A stretch of DNA of 64,000 bases from Prado023 sp963774745 (lineage in GTDB: Bacteria; Actinomycetota; Actinomycetes; S36-B12; CAIYMF01): positions 48,632 to 112,631 of the forward strand of contig CAVZGE010000004.1 of the NCBI GenBank assembly GCA_963774745.1, given 5' to 3'. This document shows, in pieces, positions 7,895 through 17,188 of the stretch. A program made the position numbers and the translations under genes. Under the pieces are notes generated by a model. It worked only from the letters and a program-made list of their open reading frames with translations. It did not search any database and had not been told where the DNA came from. Every line of letters begins with the position of its first letter. The first letter of the stretch is position 1.

Positions 7895-9643
7895 ATGAGC
7901 GACGCGAACCCGGACTCCCCCACCAGCACGGCATTCCCGGTCAGCTCCCCCACCGCGGCGGCCGCCGGCCGTGCCGCCCTCGCCTCGTGGCTGGAAGCCC
8001 AGCCGATCGACCTGTTCGCCGACGACCGGGACCTCGCGGCGCTCGTGGCCCACCATGGGCTCGACGCCCGGATCCCTGCGCTGCACGCCGCGGGCCGTGC
8101 CGTCGCGGGGCCCCTGGACGTCGCTGCGCGGCGCAACGACCTCCCGGGCAACCATCCGGTGCTCGAGGAGTGGGACCCGATCGGGCGCCACACAGCCGCG
8201 GTGGCCCACCATCCCAGCCACCGCGAGGCGGGCAGGGCCATCTACGGCACCGGCGTGATGACCGCCTACGGCGAGGTCGGCGTCGACGGCCGCGCGCCCG
8301 GCAGCTCGCCGCGCCGACCGGTGGCCCCTGCGCCGCAACGCTTCATCCTCACGCTGTTCTACCTCACGGCCCAGGCCGGTGAGGCCGGGCACAACTGCCC
8401 GCTGGCCTGCGACGCCGGGGCGATCCGCACGCTGCAGCACCTGGGGACCGCCGAGCAGCAGGCCGCGTTCCTGCCCGGGCTGCTCGACCCGGACTTCGAC
8501 ACGAACCTGACCGCCTCGCAGTTCCTCACCGAGGTGCAGGGCGGCTCCGACGTCGGCGCCAACGCGGTGGTGGCCACCCCGGTCGGCGACCACGACGGTG
8601 GGCCCGGCTCGGCATGGTCGATCAGCGGCGAGAAGTGGTTCTGCTCCAACGCGGACGCGGACGTGTTCCTGATCACCGCGCGGGTGGCCGAGCCGCGCAC
8701 GGGCACCAAGGGCCTGGGCCTGTTCCTGGTCCCGAGGCTTGGAGCCGACGGCACTCCGAACGGGTTCCGGATCCGACGACTGAAGACCAAGCTCGGCACC
8801 CGGTCGATGGCCAGCGGGGAGATCGACTTCACAGCTGCCCGGGCCACCGCGCTCGGTCCCGTCAGCGAGGGCTTCCGCAACGTGATGGACCTGGTCATCA
8901 CCACCTCGCGGTTGTTCAACGCCGCCGGGTGCGCGGCCCATGCCCGACGCGCCTGGGTGGTCGCCGCCACCTACGCCCAGCACCGCACGGCGTTCGGCCA
9001 GCCCATCGGGGGGTTCCCGCTGGTGGCCGAGACCCTGGCGTGGATCCGCGCGGATGCGGTGGCGTGCCTGGCCTCCACGCTGATGCTGGCGGGCCTCCAG
9101 GAGCAGGTGGACGATGGGTCCATCAGCGACATCGATGCCGCGTTCTTCCGGGTGGCGATCAACCTGAACAAGCTGCAGACGTCGGTGCTCGCCCACGACG
9201 CGGTGAACCGGGGCATCGAGGTGCTCGGCGGCAACGGTGCCATCGAGACGTTCAGCGTGCTGCCGCGGCTCCTGCGCGACAACGTGGTCTACGAGAACTG
9301 GGAGGGCAGCCACAACGTCCTGCGGGCCCAGGTCCTGCGCGACTGCGCCCGGCTGGGCGTGCACTCCGGCTTCTTCGATGCCCTGGCCGAACGGCTCGGC
9401 GCCGAGCATGCCGAGGCGTTGGCGGTCGACCGCGCGGCGCTCGTGGCCGTCCTCGACGCACCGGCAGATGTCCGCGACCTGCAGTTCCGTCGGCTGGGCA
9501 CGCGCATGGCCATCTGGGTGATGCTGGCCGCGATGGCACCAGTGCCCGAGTTCGCCGCTGCCCGCCTGCTCACCGAACGGCACCTGCGCGAGCTGCCCAT
9601 CGACGACGCGTACCTGGGGGCGGTGGCGGCCCTGCAGCGCTGA
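7895..9643 (+). CDS. Acyl-CoA dehydrogenase, AidB-like
   Basis: A 582-residue flavoprotein of the acyl-CoA dehydrogenase superfamily. It contains TEVQGGSDVGANA near residue 214 (FAD and substrate contact region), SGEKWFCSNADADVFL, and AFGQPIGGFPLVAETLAW near residue 366. ILGGNGAIE-like VLGGNGAIETFSVLPRLLRDN is in the last third. The long N-terminal extension and this motif set match AidB and its relatives better than beta-oxidation enzymes of about 380 residues. The start ATG 7895 is preceded by GCAGGG. It is divergent from amt and convergent with ftsY. The substrate is unknown; a role in alkylation protection is only the family precedent. Confidence 0.85.
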   Translation: MSDANPDSPTSTAFPVSSPTAAAAGRAALASWLEAQPIDLFADDRDLAALVAHHGLDARIPALHAAGRAVAGPLDVAARRNDLPGNHPVLEEWDPIGRHTAAVAHHPSHREAGRAIYGTGVMTAYGEVGVDGRAPGSSPRRPVAPAPQRFILTLFYLTAQAGEAGHNCPLACDAGAIRTLQHLGTAEQQAAFLPGLLDPDFDTNLTASQFLTEVQGGSDVGANAVVATPVGDHDGGPGSAWSISGEKWFCSNADADVFLITARVAEPRTGTKGLGLFLVPRLGADGTPNGFRIRRLKTKLGTRSMASGEIDFTAARATALGPVSEGFRNVMDLVITTSRLFNAAGCAAHARRAWVVAATYAQHRTAFGQPIGGFPLVAETLAWIRADAVACLASTLMLAGLQEQVDDGSISDIDAAFFRVAINLNKLQTSVLAHDAVNRGIEVLGGNGAIETFSVLPRLLRDNVVYENWEGSHNVLRAQVLRDCARLGVHSGFFDALAERLGAEHAEALAVDRAALVAVLDAPADVRDLQFRRLGTRMAIWVMLAAMAPVPEFAAARLLTERHLRELPIDDAYLGAVAALQR

Positions 9644-9666
9644 GGCGCCGGCGGCCCATCGGCCCG

Positions 9667-9851
9667 AACCTCGCAGCCGTTGGTGTCGATCCCGGTGTCT
9701 CGGCGGGCTGTGGGGCGGGTGCGGCGCAAACCTCGCGGCCGCTGCGGTTGAACCCTGTCGTGGCTCAGCGGCCCTTTTGACGGGAGCGGCCGCGAGGCTC
9801 GTCCACGACCCCCGCACGCGCGCCCCGTTCGACGGGAACGGCCGCGAGGTT
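9667..9851. repeat. Four-copy nested inverted repeat element, locus 1
   Basis: Four 27-bp copies sharing the 5' core AACCTYGCRSCCGYTSYGGT (consensus over both loci) stand at 9667-9693 (+), 9729-9755 (+), 9773-9799 (-) and 9825-9851 (-). The inner pair is separated by 17 nt. The last copy ends two bases before the ftsY stop codon. The element fills the convergent gap between the acyl-CoA dehydrogenase gene and ftsY. The same architecture recurs at 30145-30319. I do not recognise a named family; it could be a REP/MITE-like element or a two-way terminator. Confidence 0.75.
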
Positions 9852-9853
9852 GC

Positions 9854-10996
9854 TCAGGCGTCGAGAAGGGCGTTGACGAAGTCCTCGGGCACGAACGGGG
9901 CCAGGTCGTCAGGGCCCTCGCCCAGGCCGACCAGCTTGACCGGAACCCCGAGCTCACGCTGCACGGCGACCACGATCCCCCCCTTGGCTGTCCCGTCGAG
10001 CTTGGTGAGCACCAGGCCGGTGACGTCCACGACCTCGCTGAACACCCGGGCCTGGGTCAGGCCGTTCTGGCCAGTGGTCGCGTCGAGCACGAGCAGCACC
10101 TCGTCGACCGGGGCCTGCTTCTCGATGACGCGCTTGACCTTGCCCAGCTCGTCCATGAGCCCGACCTTCGTGTGCAGCCGCCCCGCGGTGTCGATCAGGA
10201 CGGCATCGGCCTCGGACTCCATGCCGACGCGGACGGCGTCGAAGGCCACCGAGGCGGGGTCGCCCCCGGCCGGGCCGCGCACGACGGTCGCACCGACCCG
10301 GTCGCCCCAGGACTGCAGCTGGTCGGCGGCGGCGGCACGGAACGTGTCGGCCGCACCGAGCACGACATGCTGGTCGTCGGCGATGAGCACGCGGGCGAGC
10401 TTGCCGGTGGTGGTCGTCTTGCCGGTGCCGTTGACCCCCACCACGAGGATGATCGCGGGGTGCCCCTCGTGGCGGCGCGCGAGGGTCCGGTCCATGGCGG
10501 GATCCACGAGCGCCAGCAGCTCCTCGCCGAGCATGGCGCGCACGCGACCCGGATCGCCGGTGCCCTCGACGCGCACCCGGGTCCGCAGCCGCTGGACGAG
10601 CTCGGTGGTGGGGGCCACGCCCAGGTCGGCCTGGAGCAGGAGGGTCTCGACGTCCTCCCAGTCCTGCTCGGAGACCGAGTCGCTGGACAGCAGGGCGAGC
10701 AGCCCCTTGCCCAGCACGCTCTGGCTGCGGGCCAGCCGTGCGCGCAGCCGGACCAGGCGCCCGGCGGTGGGTGCCGGCACCTCGAGCCCGGGCGCGGTCG
10801 GACCGGTGGGGGCGGGGATGGTCGGTGCCGGTGGGGCCAGGGTGCCGGTGCCGGTGCCGGCGTCGAGGGTCGGGGCCGTTGGGCCGCTGACGGTGGGCGG
10901 CGTGCCCCGCCGGCTGCGGACCAGGACCACCCCGCCGACGACGACCAGCAGGAACACAGCCAGGGCGATCAGGATGTAGGGAAGTGCGTCTTGCAC
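9854..10996 (-). CDS. ftsY: Signal recognition particle receptor FtsY
   Basis: The membrane-bound SRP receptor GTPase, 380 residues. An N-terminal hydrophobic helix (IALAVFLLVVVGGVVLV) is followed by a Pro/Thr/Gly-rich linker of about 50 residues, as in other actinobacteria, where E. coli has a long acidic A domain. The NG domain shows GVNGTGKTTTTGKLA near residue 186, DTAGRLHTK near 270 and TKLDGTAKGG near 333. The start is ATG 10996. Its partner Ffh is encoded at the left edge of the window. Confidence 0.96.
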   Translation of the reverse strand: MQDALPYILIALAVFLLVVVGGVVLVRSRRGTPPTVSGPTAPTLDAGTGTGTLAPPAPTIPAPTGPTAPGLEVPAPTAGRLVRLRARLARSQSVLGKGLLALLSSDSVSEQDWEDVETLLLQADLGVAPTTELVQRLRTRVRVEGTGDPGRVRAMLGEELLALVDPAMDRTLARRHEGHPAIILVVGVNGTGKTTTTGKLARVLIADDQHVVLGAADTFRAAAADQLQSWGDRVGATVVRGPAGGDPASVAFDAVRVGMESEADAVLIDTAGRLHTKVGLMDELGKVKRVIEKQAPVDEVLLVLDATTGQNGLTQARVFSEVVDVTGLVLTKLDGTAKGGIVVAVQRELGVPVKLVGLGEGPDDLAPFVPEDFVNALLDA

Positions 10997-11066
10997 GGGT
11001 CACGCCTATCGGTCGGGGACGACGGGTCCCGAGATCCTCGGGACTGACCACCATTGTCCCAGAGCA

Positions 11067-11108
11067 CGGCGGTGCCGGTGCCCACCTGCGCGAGCACCGG
11101 CACCGCCG
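11067..11108 (-). terminator. Strong hairpin downstream of the secreted propeller gene
   Basis: CGGCGGTGCCGGTGC (11067-11081) pairs perfectly over 15 bp with 11094-11108 around a 12-nt loop. It begins six bases after the stop codon of the propeller gene and ends about 70 bp before ftsY. No U-tract follows, which is common for actinobacterial terminators. Confidence 0.65.
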
Positions 11109-11114
11109 CCGCGA

Positions 11115-12830
11115 CTACCGCACGCGCCAGGTGCGCGTCCAGGTCGGCGACGCGCCGTACGTCGGCCCAGCGCTGGCCTTCGGGACCGCCACGATGCTGA
11201 CCGTGACCACCACGTTCCGGTAGCCCCTGGTCCGGACCTTGACCTTGCCGGACTTGTACACCGTGAACCGGCACAGCTTCCAGGAGCTGAGTCCCGTCCC
11301 GTTCGTGCAGGTCCGGGTCACCACCCGATTGGCCTTGGCCGACTTCTTCGCCGAGGTCACCAGGGTGGTGGTGCCCCACCGACTGGGTCGGTAGGACGCC
11401 TTCTTCGCCTTGACCTTCAGCCACACCGGCACGACCGGGGTCACCGCCACCGACGGCTCCGAGACACTGGACAGGCTCGCCGTGTTCGTCGAGGTCACCG
11501 TGAACGTGTAGGGCGTGCCGTTGGTGAGCCCCCCGATCGTGCACGACGTCGCCGTCGTGACGCACGCCGCCGCGGCCGGGGTCGGGGTCACGGTGTACGA
11601 GCCGATCGGCACGCCGCCGGTGTCGGCCGGCGCCGTCCACGAGACCGTCACCTGCGTGTTGCCCGGCGCACCCGACACCCCCGTCGCCTTCCCCGGAGCG
11701 ACGGCTGCATAGGTGTAGGCCGCTACCTTCGTCGCGGTCATCCCCGCGCCGGACACGGTCACCGGGACGACTCCCGCAGTGGTCACCTTCGGGATCACGA
11801 CCTCCACGGTCGAGAACTCGACGGGCCGTGCGGTCAGCGCCGCTGGCACGCCGCCGAAGGAGACGGCCGTGACCCGGTCCAGGTTGGTCCCGGTGATCGT
11901 CGCAACGCCCCCTCCGGTCACCGGGCCGCTGGTCGGGGCGACCGTGGCGATGGTGGGCGCCGGGGTGTAGGTGAACACGCGGTTCGTCAAATCACCGACG
12001 AGGACCACGCCGCTGACGGGATGGACCGCCACCCCGAACGGAACGTCCAGCCCCGTGAGCGTGTCGGCGGCCGGCAGCGTGACCGCCCCCTTGGGGAACA
12101 CCGACACCACATCGGCCTCGTACTGGCTGACGTACGCCGTGGCGGTGGCCGGGTGGAAGGCGACCCAGACGGGATAGATGATGCCTGATCCGGTCTTCGC
12201 CGCGTTCGGGGTGGTCTGGCCCTTGTCGAACACCTGCACCGAGTTGCTGCCGTAACTGGGCACGTACAGGTCACCCGTGCCGGGCTGCACGTCGATGCCG
12301 ATCGGTTCGGGCGCCGTGGCGAACTGCATCCCGGGGGTCAGCTGCGCACCGTAGAACACGTAGACCGCGTCGCCCGACAACGAGCTGACCAGCAGGTTCC
12401 CCGAGGCAGACAGTGCGAGCCCGCTCGGCTCGGGGACGCAGCACCGGGTCTTGGCCACGTTCGGCGTCGTGGTCGCCGGGTCGTACACCAGGATGCTGTC
12501 GGTGTTGTAGTTGGCGACGAACACCTCACCCGTGGCGGGCTTGGTCATGACGTCGAGGGGTCCAGATGCCCCCGTCAGGGTGCGTGCGGCGTTCGCGGAG
12601 GTCGCCCCGGGGTCGTACACCGACACCTGGGTTCCGCTGCCCTCACCCCACTGAGTCACGTAGACGCTGCCCGCCGCGTCGATGTCGATCCCCCCGGGCA
12701 GCGCGGGTATGGCCAGCGGGGCCGTACCGGGGTCCGGGGCCTGGGCGAGGACGGGACTGGCGCCTGAGGCGACCAGCGCTACGACTGACAGCACGGTGAT
12801 GCCCACTCGAGTAGCCCGGTTCGTTCTCAT
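11115..12830 (-). CDS. Secreted NHL/beta-propeller protein with IPT and fibronectin type III domains
   Basis: A 571-residue exported protein. Residues 1-29 form a Sec signal peptide ending ASPVLA-QA. Residues 35-300 contain repeated propeller blades of the type GxxVTKPATGEVFVANYNTDSILVYDP. An IPT/TIG domain follows (APTIATVAPTSGPVTGGG...), then an FN3 domain near residue 390 (APGNTQVTVSWTAPADTGG). The last 90 residues are rich in Lys, Arg and Tyr (WLKVKAKKASYRPSRWG), with two Cys. No sorting motif or membrane anchor is visible. The gene sits inside the otherwise conserved smc-ftsY junction and seems to be a lineage-specific insertion. The role is unknown; ligand or cell-wall binding is possible. 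Confidence 0.75.
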   Translation of the reverse strand: MRTNRATRVGITVLSVVALVASGASPVLAQAPDPGTAPLAIPALPGGIDIDAAGSVYVTQWGEGSGTQVSVYDPGATSANAARTLTGASGPLDVMTKPATGEVFVANYNTDSILVYDPATTTPNVAKTRCCVPEPSGLALSASGNLLVSSLSGDAVYVFYGAQLTPGMQFATAPEPIGIDVQPGTGDLYVPSYGSNSVQVFDKGQTTPNAAKTGSGIIYPVWVAFHPATATAYVSQYEADVVSVFPKGAVTLPAADTLTGLDVPFGVAVHPVSGVVLVGDLTNRVFTYTPAPTIATVAPTSGPVTGGGVATITGTNLDRVTAVSFGGVPAALTARPVEFSTVEVVIPKVTTAGVVPVTVSGAGMTATKVAAYTYAAVAPGKATGVSGAPGNTQVTVSWTAPADTGGVPIGSYTVTPTPAAAACVTTATSCTIGGLTNGTPYTFTVTSTNTASLSSVSEPSVAVTPVVPVWLKVKAKKASYRPSRWGTTTLVTSAKKSAKANRVVTRTCTNGTGLSSWKLCRFTVYKSGKVKVRTRGYRNVVVTVSIVAVPKASAGPTYGASPTWTRTWRVR

Positions 12831-12940
12831 ACCTCGAAGTTACTCGCCGGTAACATGACCCGGACAGGGGCTTCCGACCCCTACCTCGCCGGATTCTCGA
12901 CCGGAGCAGCGACACCATCCCCGGGGCCTGACCGGCGAGC

Positions 12941-15900
12941 TCAGCCGGCCTGGCGCTCCCGCAGCCGTTGGCTGATCACGTGGGTCACGCCATCGCCGCG
13001 CATGCTCACGCCGTACAGCGCATCGGCGATCTCCATCGTCCGCTTCTGGTGCGTGATGACGATGAGCTGGCTGTTCGCGCGCAGCTCCTCCAACACGTCC
13101 AGCAGCCGGCCGAGGTTGACGTCGTCGAGGGCGGCCTCGACCTCGTCGAGCACGTAGAACGGGCTCGGCCGGGCCTGGAACAGCGAGACGAGGAAGGCCA
13201 CGGCCGTCAGCGAGCGCTCGCCGCCGGAGAGCAGCGACAACCGCTTGATCTTCTTGCCCGGGGGGCGGGCCTCGACCTCGATGCCGGTGGTGAGCATGTT
13301 CTCCGGATCGGTCAGGACCAAGCGGCCCGCGCCCCCGGGGAACAGCCGGGCGAACACCTGCTCGAACTGGACGGCCACATCGGCGTAGGCGGCGGTGAAC
13401 ACCTCCTCGACACGTGCGTCCACGTCGTTGATGAGGTCGAGAAGGTCCTTGCGCGAGCGCTTGAGGTCGTCGAGCTGCTCGGTGAGGAATCGGTGGCGCT
13501 CCTCGAGCGCGGCGAACTCCTCGAGCGCCAGTGGATTGACCTTGCCCAGCAGTGCCATCGCCTTCTCGGCGGTCCGCAGGCGGCGCTCCTGCTCCGCGCG
13601 CACGTAGGGGTAGGGCGCCGGCTCGGGGGCGTTGGGGTCCACGTCGTCACCGGGGGCGCGCAACGACGGCGGCACCGGCTGGTCGGGTCCGTAGTCGGCG
13701 ACCAGCGCCTCGGTCTCCAGGCCGAACTCGCTCATCGCGCGGTTGGCGAGGTTCTCGATCCGCAGGCGCTGCTCGGCGCGGGCCACCTCGTCGCGGTGCA
13801 CCGACGAGGTGAGCTCCTCGAGGTCGGCGGACAGGCCGCGGATCCGTGCGCGCAGCTCGGAGAGCTCGGCATCCGACGCAGCGCGCGCCTGCTCGGCGGC
13901 CGTGCGGGCCTCGGCGGCAGCGACCACCGACGCATCGAGGCGGGTCAGGACCACCGATCCGCCGTCTGCCACCGCCTGGGCCACGGCGGCAGCCCGGGCG
14001 CGACGCTCCCGACGCTCCACGGCTCGGCGCCGGGACGAGCGCTCGTTCGCGGCGGCGCGCTCCAGCTGCTCGGCGCGCCCGGCGATGGCCCGCGCGCGCT
14101 CCTCGCTGGTCCGCACGGCAAGCCGCGCCTCCACCTCGGCGCGGCGCGCGGCCTCGGCGGCGAGCGCAGCCTCATCGCGGGCGTCCGGTGAGGGATCGGC
14201 CTCATCCACGGGGTCGGCGCTGGCCCGGTCCATCCGCGCGGAGAGCTCGGCCAGCGTGGCGCGATCGTCGGCGAGCGCCTGCTCGGAGGCCGCCAGCATT
14301 CGCTCGATGCGCTCGGCCTCGGCCAGCGCGGCACGCGACTGCTGACCCAGGTTGCCCAGCTGCTCGGCCACGGCGGCCATCCGGGCGTCGGACTCGTGCA
14401 GCCGGTCGAGGGCCTCGTCGCTGGCCCGGGCCGCCACCTCCCGCTCCGTGCGCAGCGCGGCCAGCTCGAAGCGCAGGCGCTCGGCGTCGTGTGCGGCCGC
14501 AGCCAGTTCGGTGCGCGCCTGCTCCAACGATGCGGTGACCTCGATCCGGCTCGGCGCCGCCTGCGATCCCCCGACGACCAGGCCGCGGCCGACGAGATCC
14601 CCCGTACGGGTCACCACCAGCAGCCCCGGCGCGGAGCCGGCGACCTCCAGCGCGGTGGACAGATCCCCGTCCACGACAGCGACCCGGTCGAGCAGCGCGC
14701 CCAGTGCAGGCGCGCCGGGGCCCGTGCTGGTCACGCACTCGATCGCGTACCGCGCCCCGTCGGGCAGCTCCGGCCATCCTGCGGGATCCGAGGCGCCCAG
14801 CTCGGGGACGAGCACTGCGGCACGCCCCCGGTCGTCGGCAGCGAGCCATTCCAGTGCGGCGAGGGCGGATCCCGCCCCCTCGGCCAGGGCCGCATCGGCG
14901 GCTGCCCCCAACGCGGCACCGATCGCGACCTCGTAACCGGGCTCGACGCGCAGGGTCGGGGCGAGGGTGCCGGAGACCCCGGGGACCGCTCCCCCGGCCA
15001 GCTCGCCGGAGGCATCGGCCACCGTGACCATCGGGGCCAGGGCTTCCACCCGGGCAGCCAGGCCAGCCCGGGTCCGCTCCACCTGCGACTCGCGGGCGGC
15101 GAGCTCGGCGATCTGGTCGTCGACGGCGGTGAGTGCGATCTGCGCTGCCTCGAAACCCGAGTCGAGGTCGACCTCGCCCTCGTCGAGACCGGCGATCGAC
15201 GTCTCGAGGGTGCGGAACTCGTGATCGGCCTTCGTGGCTCGCTCCCTGGCCGCCTGCACCTGGCCGCGCAGGCGCTCGATCTCGCTGGCCCGGGCGTCAG
15301 CACGGGATCGCGCGGCGTTGACCTGACCCTGCAGCCGGACCACGCCCTCGCGGCGGTCGGAGGCCGCCCGCACGGCAGCACGCAGCTCCTGCTCGGCTGT
15401 GGCCAGGGCCGCCTCGGCCGCGGTGCGCGCCGAGACCGCCAGGCTCAGGGCGGCGCGCTGCTCCTCGACCGCCCGGTTGAGGTCAGCCTCCTGGCCGCGC
15501 ATGGCCCGCGCCTCGTTCTCCATCTCCTCCGGTGCCCGCCCGCGACGCTCCTCCTCGGGTTCGGGGGCGAGGCTGCGGACCCGCTCGGCGGCCATGCCGA
15601 CCGTGCCGGCCAGTCGCTCCCGCAGGCCCGACAGGGCGAACCACGTCTCCTGCGCGGCGGTCAGCGCCGGGGCGTCGGCCAATGCCGCTGCCTCCCGCAC
15701 GGCCTCCGCGGACTGGGCGTTGGCCAGCTCCGCCTCGACCAGCGCCCGACGCTCGCGGACAGCGGACTCGTCGGCGATCTCCTGCTCGTACTGGGTGGTC
15801 AGGGTGTGCAGGTCATCGGCGAGCAGGCGCAGGGCGGCATCGCGGACATCGGTCTGGATGACGTTCGCCCGGCGTGCGACCTCCGCCTGCTTGCCCAGCG

Positions 15901-16510
15901 GTGTCAGCTGGCGGCGCAGCTCGGTGGTGAGGTCCTGCACGCGGGTGAGGTTGGCCTGCATCGCATCGAGCTTGCGGACCGCGCGCTCCTTGCGCTTGCG
16001 GTGCTTGAGGACGCCGGCAGCCTCCTCGATGAACCCGCGGCGCTCCTCCGGGGTGGCGTGCAGGATCTGGTCGAGCTGGCCCTGGCCGACGATCACGTGC
16101 ATCTCGCGGCCGATGCCGGAGTCGCTGAGCAGCTCCTGGATGTCCAGAAGCCGGCACGCGCTGCCGTTGATGGAGTACTCCGAGCCCCCGGAGCGGAACA
16201 TCACCCGCGAGATCGTGACCTCGGAGTAGTCGATCGGCAGGGCTCCGTCGGAGTTGTCGATGGTCAGCGACACCTCGGCGCGACCCAGCGGCGCGCGCCC
16301 GGACGTCCCGGCGAAGATGACATCCTCCATCTTGCCGCCGCGCAGGCTCTTGGCGCCCTGCTCGCCCATCACCCAGGCCAGGGCGTCGACGACGTTGGAC
16401 TTGCCCGAACCGTTGGGGCCCACGACGCACGTCACGCCCGGCTCGAAGGCCAGGGTCGTCGACGACGCGAAGGACTTGAAGCCCTTGACGTTCAGGCTCT
16501 TGAGGTGCAC
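12941..16510 (-). CDS. smc: Chromosome segregation protein SMC
   Basis: A 1189-residue condensin ATPase that forms a dimer with ScpA/ScpB and organises the chromosome. The Walker A motif GPNGSGKSNVVDALAWVMG starts at residue 31. Long Ala/Glu/Arg-rich coiled coils flank the hinge at roughly 500-650 (GVSGTLAPTLRVEPGYEVAIG). The ABC signature LSGGERSLTAVAFL lies near residue 1095 and Walker B FYVLDEVEAALDD near 1120. GTG at 16510 gives the canonical N-terminus HLKSLNVKGFKSFA; the reading frame further upstream overlaps neighbouring genes and is not coding. Length is normal for the family. Confidence 0.96.
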   Translation of the reverse strand: MHLKSLNVKGFKSFASSTTLAFEPGVTCVVGPNGSGKSNVVDALAWVMGEQGAKSLRGGKMEDVIFAGTSGRAPLGRAEVSLTIDNSDGALPIDYSEVTISRVMFRSGGSEYSINGSACRLLDIQELLSDSGIGREMHVIVGQGQLDQILHATPEERRGFIEEAAGVLKHRKRKERAVRKLDAMQANLTRVQDLTTELRRQLTPLGKQAEVARRANVIQTDVRDAALRLLADDLHTLTTQYEQEIADESAVRERRALVEAELANAQSAEAVREAAALADAPALTAAQETWFALSGLRERLAGTVGMAAERVRSLAPEPEEERRGRAPEEMENEARAMRGQEADLNRAVEEQRAALSLAVSARTAAEAALATAEQELRAAVRAASDRREGVVRLQGQVNAARSRADARASEIERLRGQVQAARERATKADHEFRTLETSIAGLDEGEVDLDSGFEAAQIALTAVDDQIAELAARESQVERTRAGLAARVEALAPMVTVADASGELAGGAVPGVSGTLAPTLRVEPGYEVAIGAALGAAADAALAEGAGSALAALEWLAADDRGRAAVLVPELGASDPAGWPELPDGARYAIECVTSTGPGAPALGALLDRVAVVDGDLSTALEVAGSAPGLLVVTRTGDLVGRGLVVGGSQAAPSRIEVTASLEQARTELAAAAHDAERLRFELAALRTEREVAARASDEALDRLHESDARMAAVAEQLGNLGQQSRAALAEAERIERMLAASEQALADDRATLAELSARMDRASADPVDEADPSPDARDEAALAAEAARRAEVEARLAVRTSEERARAIAGRAEQLERAAANERSSRRRAVERRERRARAAAVAQAVADGGSVVLTRLDASVVAAAEARTAAEQARAASDAELSELRARIRGLSADLEELTSSVHRDEVARAEQRLRIENLANRAMSEFGLETEALVADYGPDQPVPPSLRAPGDDVDPNAPEPAPYPYVRAEQERRLRTAEKAMALLGKVNPLALEEFAALEERHRFLTEQLDDLKRSRKDLLDLINDVDARVEEVFTAAYADVAVQFEQVFARLFPGGAGRLVLTDPENMLTTGIEVEARPPGKKIKRLSLLSGGERSLTAVAFLVSLFQARPSPFYVLDEVEAALDDVNLGRLLDVLEELRANSQLIVITHQKRTMEIADALYGVSMRGDGVTHVISQRLRERQAG

Positions 16511-16560
16511 GGAGCGAAACCTACGCGATGACCAGCCGCACACCCGGCAACGGCATCGGG

Positions 16561-16752
16561 TCAGACCAGCGCAGTGTCCTGGGTCGTCAGCAGCTCGAGG
16601 TCCAGGTCGTGGTCGGCGAAGTCGACGTGCTCCGTGCGGCGAAGCTCGGCCAGCTCGGCCTCGAGCTGGCGGACCCGGGCCCGCAGGGTTGCCAACTCCG
16701 CCGCCGTCCGCGGATCGGGACCAGCATGCACGCCGTAGATCGCCTTGCCCAT
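16561..16752 (-). CDS. Small coiled-coil hypothetical protein, 63 aa
   Basis: A short ORF starting MGKAIYGVHAGPDPRTAAEL at ATG 16752, with AGGAG six bases upstream, which decides this start over a longer frame. Residues 15-40 form a heptad-like helix rich in Leu, Glu and Arg (LATLRARVRQLEAELAELRR). The acidic tail is HVDFADHDLDLELL. It lies 50 bp upstream of smc on the same strand. The family is not recognised. The good ribosome site and amphipathic helix support it as a real gene. Confidence 0.6.
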   Translation of the reverse strand: MGKAIYGVHAGPDPRTAAELATLRARVRQLEAELAELRRTEHVDFADHDLDLELLTTQDTALV

Positions 16753-16876
16753 CGCAACTCCTGCCCTCGCGGGCCCGATCCGGACCGCCCACAAGCGTGA
16801 CAGCCACGCCGGCCTGGGTCAAGCGCTGCGATATGTCGAATCGATATGTCCGGGCTCGGGGCGCGCCGCGGTGTCG

Positions 16877-17152
16877 CTAGCGGCAGGTGAACGAGCGGAA
16901 GCCGCCCTGGGCCGGGCCCCATCGAGCATCCACGAACTCCACTCGCCCGGGTCGGCGCGGGACCCTCGCCCCGGTGCCGGTCAGCCAGTCCAGGACCTTC
17001 TGGCAGCCGGCCCGCGGACCCTCGGCGATGACCAGCACGTCGCCGTTGGGCAGGTTCTCGGCCACGCCGACGAGCTTCATCGACTGGGCGACCGACATCG
17101 TCGACCAGCGGAACCCGACGCCCTGCACGTACCCCTGGACGGTCGCGGTCAA
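16877..17152 (-). CDS. acyP: Acylphosphatase
   Basis: A 91-residue acylphosphatase, which hydrolyses carboxyl-phosphate bonds. The N-terminal phosphate-binding loop is VQGYVQGVGFRW, with the catalytic Arg at about residue 15. The catalytic Asn is in LVGVAENLPNGDV at about residue 33. The only usable in-frame start is TTG 17152, since a stop codon (shared with the end of mutM) lies 12 codons upstream. It sits between mutM and smc, a conserved actinobacterial position. Confidence 0.9.
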   Translation of the reverse strand: MTATVQGYVQGVGFRWSTMSVAQSMKLVGVAENLPNGDVLVIAEGPRAGCQKVLDWLTGTGARVPRRPGRVEFVDARWGPAQGGFRSFTCR

Positions 17153-17188
17153 CCGGACCGGGGCTCGGGTGCTGATTCCTGCACGGAC

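Noticed and set aside
10800..10880. GGTGCCGG-type repeats in ftsY
   Set aside because: Coding Pro/Thr/Gly-rich linker; no sign of expansion beyond codon-level repetition.
14396..16531. 711-residue plus-strand frame across smc
   Set aside because: Antisense to a clear SMC protein with Walker and signature motifs; low-complexity and no homology-like pattern.
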